From JACRAR01 sp041674385 (lineage in GTDB: Bacteria > Pseudomonadota > Gammaproteobacteria > Burkholderiales > Rhodocyclaceae): a DNA stretch of 64,000 nucleotides. The first letter of the stretch is position 1; each line of letters opens with the position of its first letter. Where the stretch lies: NCBI GenBank assembly GCA_041674385.1, contig JBAYVU010000013.1:1-64000 (forward strand), in the 5' to 3' direction. The notes beneath the pieces were generated by a model that saw nothing but the letters and a program-made list of their open reading frames with translations, had not been told where the DNA came from and did not search any database. This document shows, in pieces, positions 8,455-16,494 of the stretch. A program made the translations under genes and the position numbers.

Positions 8455-9327
8455 ATGTCCTTGAGTACCGAAGGAATCATCGTCGCCGCATTCGGACGGC
8501 ATTATGAAATCGAATTGGCCGACCAAAGCCGCATCACCGGTTTCCCTCTCGGCAAGAAGAGTCCTTATGCTTGCGGAGACCGGGTCGAGCTGGCGGCTTC
8601 CTCCTCCAGCCAGGCGCAGATCCTTCGTCACCTGCACCGTACCTCGCTGCTCTACCGCTCCGATGCCTATAGGCAAAAACTGATCGTCGCCAACGCCACC
8701 CAACTTGTACTGGTGGCCGCCACCGAGCCGTCCTTCAGCGACGAACTGCTGACCCGCGCGCTGGTCGCCGCCGAAACTGAAGGATTGCGCAGCATCATCG
8801 TTCTCAACAAGATCGACCTTGCAACACACCTGGATTCAGCACGCAAAAGACTGGCGACGTTGGAGAAACTGGGCTATCCCGTGATCGAACTTTGCGCGCG
8901 TCGGGATACGACGCCGCTGATACCTTATCTGGCCGGCGAATTGTCGGTGCTGGTCGGTCAGTCCGGCATGGGGAAATCGACGCTCATCAACGCCCTAGTG
9001 CCAAGCGCAGCCGCGGCGACGCGGGAAATCTCCGAATCCCTCGATTCCGGCAAACATACGACTACCCACGCCCGCCTCTACCGCCTGGCGCACGGCGGCG
9101 CGCTGATCGACAGTCCCGGACTGCAGGAATTCGGCCTGGCCCACCTGACCCGCGGCGCCATCGAGCAGGGCTTCGTCGAGTTCCGTCCGTATCTTGCCAA
9201 CTGTCGCTTCCGCGACTGTAGTCACCGCAGCGAACCCGGCTGCGCGATCAAGACGGCGGTTGAGGAAAAAAAGATCGATGAACGGCGCTATGCGCTATAC
9301 CTGCGACTCGGCGATGCCGCATGCTAG
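8455..9327 (+). CDS. rsgA: Small ribosomal subunit biogenesis GTPase RsgA
   Basis: A 290-residue circularly permuted GTPase that assists late 30S maturation. The G motifs occur in permuted order: G4 NKID, then G1 GQSGMGKST (about 167-175), G3 DSPG. An N-terminal OB-fold precedes them, and a C-terminal zinc knuckle has CRFRDCSHRSEPGC. The ATG at 8455 gives MSLSTEGIIVAAFG, a standard start. It lies just after the M48 protease gene and converges on the GDP-mannose dehydratase gene. Confidence 0.95.
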   Translation: MSLSTEGIIVAAFGRHYEIELADQSRITGFPLGKKSPYACGDRVELAASSSSQAQILRHLHRTSLLYRSDAYRQKLIVANATQLVLVAATEPSFSDELLTRALVAAETEGLRSIIVLNKIDLATHLDSARKRLATLEKLGYPVIELCARRDTTPLIPYLAGELSVLVGQSGMGKSTLINALVPSAAAATREISESLDSGKHTTTHARLYRLAHGGALIDSPGLQEFGLAHLTRGAIEQGFVEFRPYLANCRFRDCSHRSEPGCAIKTAVEEKKIDERRYALYLRLGDAAC

Positions 9328-9364
9328 CGCTGGTTGCGAGTCCGGGAACTGGAACTATTAGCGC

Positions 9365-10435
9365 TCACTCGGCGGCCAAAAATTGGCCGACCAATTCACG
9401 TCTCTTATGCTTCGCAGGCGAAGCCGCGAAAATTTGATCTGCCATGGGTGAGAGCGGAGCGACTGCCACGGCAGGCGTCTTGGTTGCGTTCAGGCGTACG
9501 GCGTGGCACATGCGCCGAATGACCTCATCGATGTCCGCTTGGTGGCTCCAGCCCAGGACGCGGCGGGCTTTGCTTGGATCCGCGCGGCTGCAGGGGATGT
9601 CGGAGGGGCGAAACAAGTTCCGGTCCGTGATGACATGCTCTTTCCAGTCCAACGAGAAGTTCTCGAACACTTTGCTGATGAAATATTCCAGCGAGACTGT
9701 GCGGCCGGTGGCGATGATAAAGTCATCCGGTTTTTCCATGCGCAACATACGCCACATGGCTTCAACATAATCAGGTGCCCAGCCCCAATCCCGCTGAATA
9801 TGGATATTGCCGAGTTGCAGTTTTTGACCACTGCCGGCGGCAATCTGGCAAGCCGAAGTGACTATCTTTTTCGTCACGAATCGCGCTGGGCGCTGCGGCG
9901 ATTCGTGATTGAAGAGGATGCCGCTGCAGGCATAAAGGTTGTAGGCTTCCCGGTAGTTTCGCACCAGCCAGTGCGCCGACGCTTTGGCCACTGCGTACGG
10001 GCTGCGCGGCCGGAAGGGCGTTTCTTCGTCGGCTTCCTCCTGGGTGTCTCCGTAACATTCGCCGGATCCGGCGTTGTAAAGGCGTATGGGGCGATCGACG
10101 CAACGGATTGCCTCGAGCAGATTCAGCGTGCCACCGGCGATGCTTTCCATCGTCTCGACCGGCTGATCGAACGAAAGGCCGACGGAGGACTGTCCTGCAA
10201 GGTTGTATATCTCGTCGGGTTCATGGTGTTCCAGCGTGTTCAACACGCTGCGAAAGTCGTTGATCGCCATGGATACCGTGGTGACGCGATCGCGGATGCC
10301 GAGACGTTCCAATGTCCCGAACGACGCCATCATCGCGTCGCGCGAGGTGCCGATGACTTCGTAGCCTTGCTCAAGCAGCAAGCGGGCAAGATAGCCGCCA
10401 TCCTGCCCGCTGACTCCGCTTATCAATGCCCTCAT
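9365..10435 (-). CDS. gmd: GDP-mannose 4,6-dehydratase
   Basis: A 356-residue extended short-chain dehydrogenase. It converts GDP-mannose to GDP-4-keto-6-deoxymannose, the precursor of GDP-rhamnose, GDP-fucose or GDP-perosamine for surface polysaccharides. The NADP-binding GVSGQDGGYLA motif is at residues 7-17, the catalytic SPYAVAK (YxxxK) follows mid-protein, and the GDP-mannose-binding RDWGWAPDYV is present. The last 25 or so residues after ATKTPAVAV look unlike the family core. No partner reductase (rmd/fcl) or glycosyltransferase cluster is adjacent, so the sugar product cannot be assigned. Confidence 0.88.
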   Translation of the reverse strand: MRALISGVSGQDGGYLARLLLEQGYEVIGTSRDAMMASFGTLERLGIRDRVTTVSMAINDFRSVLNTLEHHEPDEIYNLAGQSSVGLSFDQPVETMESIAGGTLNLLEAIRCVDRPIRLYNAGSGECYGDTQEEADEETPFRPRSPYAVAKASAHWLVRNYREAYNLYACSGILFNHESPQRPARFVTKKIVTSACQIAAGSGQKLQLGNIHIQRDWGWAPDYVEAMWRMLRMEKPDDFIIATGRTVSLEYFISKVFENFSLDWKEHVITDRNLFRPSDIPCSRADPSKARRVLGWSHQADIDEVIRRMCHAVRLNATKTPAVAVAPLSPMADQIFAASPAKHKRRELVGQFLAAE

Positions 10436-10463
10436 TCCGGAACCTTTCGGAAAATCATGTTAG

Positions 10464-10489
10464 AAAAAAAAGGATCGTAACTTCGATCC
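10464..10489 (-). terminator. Rho-independent terminator of sixA
   Basis: Read on the minus strand: GGATCG, 6-base loop, CGATCC, then a run of eight T. It follows the sixA stop by about 63 bases and separates sixA from gmd. Confidence 0.82.
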
Positions 10490-10552
10490 GGCCGATGATT
10501 CTACCCGAGTATGCGTTCGGTGGCATCGCATAAGCTGAATTGGGAACACGCC

Positions 10553-11026
10553 CTAGGCCAAGTCCGGTGCGATCACCGCTTTCAGTACTGCCTGCATTTC
10601 GCCTTCGCGCGGGCGATTCGAGAACCACCACAGTGCGCCTTTCTTGAAGGACCAGTCGGATTCTCGGCCGGAAAGCAGTAGCGCGGCGAGGCGGCCGAGC
10701 GTGGGTTGATGACCGATCAGCAATACCGCCCCGCCGTTTGCTCCGCCGCCGTCGGGCCAGGCGGCGGCGGTGAGCAGATCGACGACATCGGCGGCGGTGC
10801 CGATCCTCGGTTCGATATCGAAAGGCAGTTCCAGCGGGTGCGCTGTTTGCTGGCAGCGTATGGCCGGACTGACCAGGATGCTCAGCGGTTTCTGATAATG
10901 CGCACGCAGCCACCCGGCGACATTGCGGGCTTGCCTCTCGCCGCGAGCGGTCAGCCGGCGTTTTTGGTCGGACTGGCCGGGGGTGGCATCAAGCGCTTCG
11001 GCATGACGCCAGAGCAATAATTCCAT
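10553..11026 (-). CDS. sixA: Phosphohistidine phosphatase SixA-like
   Basis: A 157-residue histidine phosphatase (phosphoglycerate-mutase-like superfamily). The RHAEA catalytic motif is at residues 7-11, with SPAIRCQQTA and the second catalytic histidine in LLIGHQPTLGRL. In E. coli SixA acts on phosphohistidine of phosphotransfer proteins; the target here is unknown. The ATG at 11026 is preceded by an AGGAAAAG ribosome-binding site, which I preferred over an in-frame start 17 codons upstream. A strong terminator follows. Confidence 0.87.
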   Translation of the reverse strand: MELLLWRHAEALDATPGQSDQKRRLTARGERQARNVAGWLRAHYQKPLSILVSPAIRCQQTAHPLELPFDIEPRIGTAADVVDLLTAAAWPDGGGANGGAVLLIGHQPTLGRLAALLLSGRESDWSFKKGALWWFSNRPREGEMQAVLKAVIAPDLA

Positions 11027-11295
11027 CGTCTTTTCCTGGGCTGCGCAAGGAGCCGTGCTAGCACTTCGATTATTCATGCCAAGTGCGCCGGCTTGGGCCG
11101 GTCGAGTATTTCAACTGCCTGCCGGCAGAGCGCTGGCGGCATGGTATCAAACAAGCTTCCACGCAACCGGACAAAGTTGCCTGCGGATATATTTTGTTAC
11201 GATATTCGTATTGGCTGGACAGCGAGTTGGTTGATTATAGGTGATATGCTGCGGATTGTCTGAGTATCGTTTATTCATTTGTATTCAATCGCCCG
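11027..11295. other. Intergenic region between sixA and the efflux operon
   Basis: The 269 bases separate two divergent transcription units. AT-rich segments (for example around 11190-11240, including TATAGG) may hold the promoter of the tolC-like gene. I see no convincing RNA gene, repeat or small coding frame. Confidence 0.4.
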
Positions 11296-12720
11296 ATGCT
11301 GACTGGTTTGATAAGCAGAAGCGCCACAATCCTTCGGCCAACTGCATACGGTGTGGGTATTGCGCTGGCATGCCACGCCGGAATGGCGCCTGCAGCCGAT
11401 CCGTTCGATACCGATGGGCTATATGCTGCAGGGCCGGGAGACAGCCGCGACCGCAAATTGCGGACGCCCTGCCAGAAAATCCCGGACGGCAAGGCGCTGG
11501 CCTTGTCGGATGTCGTCGAACTGTCCCTTTGCAACAATCCGCAAACCCGGCAGGCCTGGGCTAATGCCCGTGCCCAGGCGGCCCAGCTCGGCATGGCGCA
11601 GAGCGCCTATCTGCCCACCCTTTCCGTCGCCGTGTCGCGCAGCCGCAACGAAGGCAGCAGTTCCGCGCCGCAGCTCAACTATAACCAGACAGCGGGCACG
11701 CTTTCGGCCAATTATCTGCTTTACGATTTCGGTGGCCGTGAAGCGACGCTGGAGAACGCCCGCCAGCTAATGACGGCGCTTGCCGCGACCCAGGACACGA
11801 CATTGCAAAGCGTGTTTTTGTCCGCCGTCCAGGCCTATTATCAGCGTTACGCCGCCGAGGCCGCGGCGACTGCCGCTCGCGAATCCGTGCGCGCCAGCCA
11901 GGAAAGCCTGCAAGCTGCCGAAGTGCGCTACCGGAGCGGCGTGAGCACGCCGGCGGATCGTCTGCAGGCGCAGACGGCCGCTTCGCAAGCGAAGCTGACG
12001 CTGATCCAGGCTGAGGGAAATGCCAAGACCGCCGTCGGTGTTCTTGCCAATGTCATGGGTGTCGATGCCAATGCCGCGTTTGTCGTCACGGCGCCGGCGG
12101 ATGCCGCGCCGCTGGAAGTTTTTCAACGCAATATCGACGATCTGATTGCCGATGCCAAGCGCGCTCGTCCAGATCTCGTTGCTGCCGAGGCCCAGGTCCA
12201 GGCGGCGCGGGCCAATATCGCCGCAGTCAATGCGACCGGCATGCCCAGCATAGCCTTGTTTGCCAATCGCAACTACAGCGACAACGGCATGACCGATGCC
12301 TTGCGCAGTAATGCCATCGGCATCTCGGTGAGCATCCCGCTGTTCACCGGTTTCAATACCGCCTATAAGCAGCGGGTTGCGGAGGCGCAGCTGGAAGCCA
12401 AGGCGGCGCAGCTTGAGCAGCTCTCGAAACAGGTGTCGCTGGATGTCTGGCGTGCCTATTACGCTCTGCTCAGCGGGACCGAAGCGGTGCGGGCCAGTCT
12501 TGACCTCGTTGCCAGCGCCGAAGCATCCGAGAAGATGGCGGCCGGACGCTACAAGGCCGGCTACGGCACCATACTCGATCTGCTCAACGCCCAGAGCGCC
12601 CTGGCCAATGCCCGTCAGCAGTATATCCAGGCGCTGTTTAACTGGCGCATGGCCAAGACTGCGCTGGCTCAGGCCATGGGACAGCTCGATTTCAGCCAGC
12701 TCCAGTCTGCTGACAAGTAA
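11296..12720 (+). CDS. TolC family outer-membrane efflux protein
   Basis: A 474-residue outer-membrane factor of the type I secretion/efflux class. A signal peptide-like N-terminus (hydrophobic stretch ending near AGMAPAADP) precedes two repeated TolC/OEP domains, each rich in long Ala/Gln/Leu heptads. Typical segments are ALSDVVELSLCNNPQTRQAW at the first repeat and GYGTILDLLNAQSALANARQQY at the second. It forms the trimeric exit duct for the adaptor and ABC components encoded directly downstream. The adaptor gene starts 17 bases after its stop. Confidence 0.92.
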   Translation: MLTGLISRSATILRPTAYGVGIALACHAGMAPAADPFDTDGLYAAGPGDSRDRKLRTPCQKIPDGKALALSDVVELSLCNNPQTRQAWANARAQAAQLGMAQSAYLPTLSVAVSRSRNEGSSSAPQLNYNQTAGTLSANYLLYDFGGREATLENARQLMTALAATQDTTLQSVFLSAVQAYYQRYAAEAAATAARESVRASQESLQAAEVRYRSGVSTPADRLQAQTAASQAKLTLIQAEGNAKTAVGVLANVMGVDANAAFVVTAPADAAPLEVFQRNIDDLIADAKRARPDLVAAEAQVQAARANIAAVNATGMPSIALFANRNYSDNGMTDALRSNAIGISVSIPLFTGFNTAYKQRVAEAQLEAKAAQLEQLSKQVSLDVWRAYYALLSGTEAVRASLDLVASAEASEKMAAGRYKAGYGTILDLLNAQSALANARQQYIQALFNWRMAKTALAQAMGQLDFSQLQSADK

Positions 12721-12737
12721 GAAGGATACGTACCGCC

Positions 12738-13916
12738 ATGAATCTGCGCAAACTGCTGTTCAACAGATACGCCCTGATCGTCGTGTTGCTGCTCATCATC
12801 GGCGGCGCTTATTTTTTCTGGAACAGCTCGCGGGCCCAGGTCGGCGAGGCGCGCTACCGCACCCAGGTCGTCGAGCGCGGCGAACTTACCCAATTGGCAT
12901 CGGCTAATGGCACCCTCAACCCGGTGGTGCTGGTCAACGTTGGCACCCAGGTTTCCGGCACGGTGAAGAAGTGGTATGCGGACTTCAACGACCATGTCCA
13001 GGAAGGCCAGAAGCTGCTTGAACTCGATCCGGCGCTCTATGCCGCCCAAGTCAAACAGACCCGGGCGAGTCTGGAGAGCGCGCGTTCCCAGCTGAAACTT
13101 GCCGAAGCCAACGCAGCGCGCTCGAGGGAATTGTTCCGTCAGGAATACATTTCCCGCCAGGAGTTCGATACCAGCGTGCAGGCGCTGGAAGCCGCACGGG
13201 CCCAGGTGGCGTTGGTCTCCGCGCAGTTGCAGAAGGACGACACCAACCTGGGCTATTCGGTGATTCGTTCGCCGGTTTCCGGGGTGGTGGTGTCGCGCGA
13301 AGTGGATATCGGCCAGACGGTGGCGGCCAGCTTCCAGACGCCTACGCTGTTCAAGATCGCTCAGGACTTGAGCAAGATGCAGATCGACTCGAGTTTCGCC
13401 GAGGCGGATGTCGGCAATATCAAGGTCGGCCAGCCGGCCAGTTTTCGTGTGGACGCTTTTCCCAATCGCAGTTTCCGCGGATCGGTGCGCCAGGTGAGGC
13501 TCAATCCGACCACGCAGCAAAATGTCGTCACCTATGACGTGGTGATTGCCGTCGATAACCCGGACCAAATTCTGATGCCGGGCATGACCGCTTATGTAAA
13601 TATCATTGTTGCCCAGCGCAAGAACATATTGCTGGTGCCCAATGCGGCGTTACGCTTCCGTCCGTCCGCTGGCGAGAAATCGCAGGACGGCCGCAAGGAG
13701 GGGCGCGGCAAGGACAAGGGCGATGCGGCGCCGACCGGGACGGTATACCTGGCCGAAAACGGACAGCTCAAAGCGGTGCGCGTCACTATCGGCATCACTG
13801 ATAACCGCTTGACCGAAGTGATCGGCGGCGAGCTTGCCGAAGGGGCCGCCGTGGTTGTCGAGGATAGGCAGCCGCCGACCAAGAGCAGCGGACCTCCCGG
13901 CATGAGGTTGTTCTGA
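12738..13916 (+). CDS. macA: MacA-like periplasmic adaptor (HlyD/MFP family)
   Basis: A 392-residue membrane-fusion protein. An N-terminal membrane anchor (YALIVVLLLIIGGAYFFW) is followed by the lipoyl-like half VLVNVGTQVSGTV, a coiled-coil hairpin rich in Ala/Glu/Gln, the second lipoyl half NLGYSVIRSPVSGVV, and beta-barrel and membrane-proximal domains. The C-terminal part has a charged Lys/Arg/Gly insert (around residues 310-335). It links the MacB-type transporter to the TolC duct. Its stop overlaps the next start by one base. Confidence 0.9.
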   Translation: MNLRKLLFNRYALIVVLLLIIGGAYFFWNSSRAQVGEARYRTQVVERGELTQLASANGTLNPVVLVNVGTQVSGTVKKWYADFNDHVQEGQKLLELDPALYAAQVKQTRASLESARSQLKLAEANAARSRELFRQEYISRQEFDTSVQALEAARAQVALVSAQLQKDDTNLGYSVIRSPVSGVVVSREVDIGQTVAASFQTPTLFKIAQDLSKMQIDSSFAEADVGNIKVGQPASFRVDAFPNRSFRGSVRQVRLNPTTQQNVVTYDVVIAVDNPDQILMPGMTAYVNIIVAQRKNILLVPNAALRFRPSAGEKSQDGRKEGRGKDKGDAAPTGTVYLAENGQLKAVRVTIGITDNRLTEVIGGELAEGAAVVVEDRQPPTKSSGPPGMRLF

Positions 13917-14650
13917 TGGCCAGTCCTGCCGACGCGGTCATCCGGATCGAGCAGTTGTACAAGGAATACCAGACCGACGCCGGGCCGGTGCCGGTGCTCA
14001 AGGATGTTTCGGCGGCGGTGATGCCCGGCGAGTTTCTCGCCATCATGGGACCGTCCGGCTCGGGCAAGTCCACCTTCATGAACATCCTTGGCTGCCTCGA
14101 CGTCGCCACCAGCGGCAGTTATTCTCTGAATGGCCGCGACGTGGGCAGTCTCGGCCGGGATGAACTGGCGAATTTGCGCAACCAGGTGATCGGCTTCGTG
14201 TTCCAGGGCTTCAACCTGCTGCCGCGGGCCAGCATCGAGGACAACGTCGCCTTGCCGCTGATCTATCGGGGCACCCCGCGCGCGGAGCGTCTGGCACTGG
14301 CCAATGAGATGCTGGCCAAGGTCGGTCTGGCCAGCCACCGGCTTTCGCGACCCAATCAGATCTCCGGTGGCCAGCAGCAGCGTGTGGCGATCGCGCGTGC
14401 GCTGGTGAACCGGCCCAGGCTGATTCTGGCCGACGAACCGACCGGCAACCTCGACACCGCCACCAGCAGGGAGATCATGTCGCTGTTCGCCGAACTCAAC
14501 GAGCGCGACGGCATCACCATCGTGCTGGTGACCCACGAGTCCGATATCGCCGCCTATGCGCATCGCTTGGTGCGCCTGGCCGATGGACGCATCGTCTATG
14601 ACGGCGCAGTGGCTCACGCCGAGCCTCAACACTTGGCGGGTACCGCATGA
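13916..14650 (+). CDS. MacB-type ABC transporter ATP-binding protein
   Basis: A 244-residue ABC ATPase of the LolD/MacB family. Walker A is GPSGSGKS (45-52), the signature ISGGQQQR lies near 144, and Walker B with the catalytic Glu is LILADEPTGN. The H-loop is LVTHESD. It powers extrusion of an unknown substrate (macrolide, siderophore, peptide or lipopeptide in relatives). Unlike E. coli MacB, the ATPase is a separate polypeptide from the permease. It overlaps macA by one base, so translation is probably coupled. Confidence 0.93.
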   Translation: MASPADAVIRIEQLYKEYQTDAGPVPVLKDVSAAVMPGEFLAIMGPSGSGKSTFMNILGCLDVATSGSYSLNGRDVGSLGRDELANLRNQVIGFVFQGFNLLPRASIEDNVALPLIYRGTPRAERLALANEMLAKVGLASHRLSRPNQISGGQQQRVAIARALVNRPRLILADEPTGNLDTATSREIMSLFAELNERDGITIVLVTHESDIAAYAHRLVRLADGRIVYDGAVAHAEPQHLAGTA

Positions 14651-14701
14651 ACAACCGGATTTTTTCGCTGTCCAGCGGGGAAGGCCGGGAGGGGGCGCGG
14701 A

Positions 14702-15922
14702 ATGATTAGTGCGATGCTCGGCGAGGCCTGGGGGGCGATGGGTGCCAACCGGCTGCGTACTTTCCTTACCATGCTCGGCATGGTCATCGGCGTCGGCGCC
14801 GTGATCCTGATGTTGGCGATCGGCCAGGGCGCACAACAGCGGGTGCAGGCTTCGATCGCCTCGATGGGCAGCAATCTGTTCATCGTGCTGTCCGGCTCGG
14901 TCACTTCCGGCGGGGTGCGCATGGGCGGCGGTGCCACGCCGACCCTGACGCTGCAGGATGCCCAAGCCATTCAGGAACTGCCCTCGGTCGCCGCCGTCGC
15001 ACCCTCGTCGCCGGGGACCGCCCAACTGGTGTATGGTCCCAACAACTGGAGTACCCAGGTGATCGGCACTACCCCGAGCTTCCTGCAGGTACGCGATTGG
15101 AAACTCTCTGCGGGCTTTTCTTTCACCGACTCCGATATCCGTTCGGCCACACGCGTAGCGCTGCTTGGCCAGACTGTCGCGCAGAATTTGTTCGGAGCGG
15201 AAGATCCTGTCGGCAAGACCGTCCGCATACGCAACAGTCCCTATGTCGTCCTGGGTGTTCTGGCGGCCAAGGGACAAAGCCTCGACGGCCGCGATCAGGA
15301 TGACACGGTCATCGTCCCGGTGACGACCGCCCAGCGCAAGCTGTTTGGCTCGCAGTTTGTCGGTACGGTGCGTTTCATCATGGTGCAGGCGGAATCCGCC
15401 GAGGCCATGGCAGCGGCGGAAAAGTCCATGAACGAACTGTTGCGGCAGCGTCACCGCATCCGCGAGGGGGCCGACAACGACTTCTCGGTGCGCAACCTGA
15501 CGGCGCTGGCGGATACCGCTGCCGAGACGGCCCAGGTGATGTCGCTGATGCTTGGCGCGATCGCCTCGGTGTCGCTGCTGGTCGGCGGCATCGGCATCAT
15601 GAACATCATGCTGGTTTCGGTGACCGAGCGCACGCGCGAGATCGGCATCCGCATGGCCATCGGCGCCTGCGGCAAGGATATCCTGTTGCAGTTCCTGCTC
15701 GAGGCCATCATCATCTCGGTGATCGGCTGCCTGATCGGCGTGGCGCTGGGGGTCGGCGGCGCGCTGATCGTAAACAAGGCCAGCGGAATGACGGTGGTCG
15801 TCACCATGACTTCCATCGTCATGGCCTTTGTCGTTGCCGCCACGGTGGGGATTTTCTTTGGCTGGTATCCGGCGCGCAAGGCGGCCGGCATGAAGCCGAT
15901 CGATGCGCTGCGCTACCAATAA
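14702..15922 (+). CDS. MacB-like ABC transporter permease
   Basis: A 406-residue permease with the MacB/FtsX architecture. An N-terminal transmembrane helix (TFLTMLGMVIGVGAVILML) is followed by a periplasmic MacB-PCD domain and three C-terminal helices, with GGIGIMNIMLVSVTERTREIGIRMAIGA, written here as the GGIGIMNIMLVSV and TREIGIRMAIGA signature. It works with the adjacent ATPase, adaptor and TolC protein. The ATG at 14702 follows a purine-rich GGGAGGGGG site. A 20-codon frame (14647-14709) lies between it and the ATPase stop. Confidence 0.92.
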   Translation: MISAMLGEAWGAMGANRLRTFLTMLGMVIGVGAVILMLAIGQGAQQRVQASIASMGSNLFIVLSGSVTSGGVRMGGGATPTLTLQDAQAIQELPSVAAVAPSSPGTAQLVYGPNNWSTQVIGTTPSFLQVRDWKLSAGFSFTDSDIRSATRVALLGQTVAQNLFGAEDPVGKTVRIRNSPYVVLGVLAAKGQSLDGRDQDDTVIVPVTTAQRKLFGSQFVGTVRFIMVQAESAEAMAAAEKSMNELLRQRHRIREGADNDFSVRNLTALADTAAETAQVMSLMLGAIASVSLLVGGIGIMNIMLVSVTERTREIGIRMAIGACGKDILLQFLLEAIIISVIGCLIGVALGVGGALIVNKASGMTVVVTMTSIVMAFVVAATVGIFFGWYPARKAAGMKPIDALRYQ

Positions 15923-15926
15923 CGCG

Positions 15927-16409
15927 TCAGCCGGTCGCCGTCCAGTGTCCCGATTTCCCCCCGGATTTTTCGAGCAGGCGGATCTCCTCGATACGCATGC
16001 CCCGGTCGGTGGCTTTGCACATGTCATAAACAGTGAGCAGGCCGACGCTGACCGCCGTCAGCGCTTCCATCTCGACGCCGGTGCGCCCGACCGTCTCGGC
16101 CGTCACTTCGCAGGCGATACGGCAGTGCGCCGCATCGACGCGGAATTCGACGCCGACGCGAGTCAGGGCGAGTGGGTGACACAGGGGGATCAACTCGGCG
16201 GCGCGCTTGGAAGCCTGGATCGCGGCGATCCGGGCAATGCCCAGCACGTCGCCTTTCTTGGCGCTGCCGGCCTGGATCAGCGCCAGTGTTGCCGCTTGCA
16301 TCGATATGCTGCCGCCGGCCCGGGCGATCCGCCGGGTTTCGGTCTTTTCCCCGACGTCCACCATATGCGCCTGACCGGTGGGATCGAAATGAGTCAGTGG
16401 CGAAGCCAT
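15927..16409 (-). CDS. moaC: Cyclic pyranopterin monophosphate synthase
   Basis: A 160-residue enzyme of molybdenum cofactor synthesis. It converts the MoaA product (3',8-cyclo-GTP) to cyclic pyranopterin monophosphate. The start MASPLTHFDPTGQAHMVDVG, KTETRRIARAGG, LCHPL (76-80) and VEMEALTAVSVGLLTVYDMCKA segments are family hallmarks. ATG at 16409 is preceded by GGAGA; upstream in-frame extension is not conserved. It is convergent with the ABC permease (4 bases apart) and divergent from bepA. Other moa genes are not in the window. Confidence 0.96.
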   Translation of the reverse strand: MASPLTHFDPTGQAHMVDVGEKTETRRIARAGGSISMQAATLALIQAGSAKKGDVLGIARIAAIQASKRAAELIPLCHPLALTRVGVEFRVDAAHCRIACEVTAETVGRTGVEMEALTAVSVGLLTVYDMCKATDRGMRIEEIRLLEKSGGKSGHWTATG

Positions 16410-16465
16410 GAAGTAGTATCTCCGATGAATATTGTTTGAAGCGCACTGAGGACGGGCGATGGAAC

Positions 16466-16485
16466 GATAGCCCAAAACGGCTATC
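16466..16485. repeat. Inverted repeat between moaC and bepA
   Basis: Perfect 7-base arms GATAGCC / GGCTATC with a 6-base spacer, about 10 bases upstream of the bepA start in the moaC/bepA divergent region. It could be an operator or an mRNA hairpin near the bepA ribosome-binding site; no evidence decides between them. Confidence 0.35.
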
Positions 16486-16494
16486 ATAGGCAAC

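Noticed and set aside
13592..16027. An 811-codon open frame antisense to the MacA/ATPase/permease genes
   Set aside because: It is rich in His, Gln, Arg and Asp with no recognisable domain and lies entirely opposite well-supported ABC genes; typical of GC-rich shadow frames.
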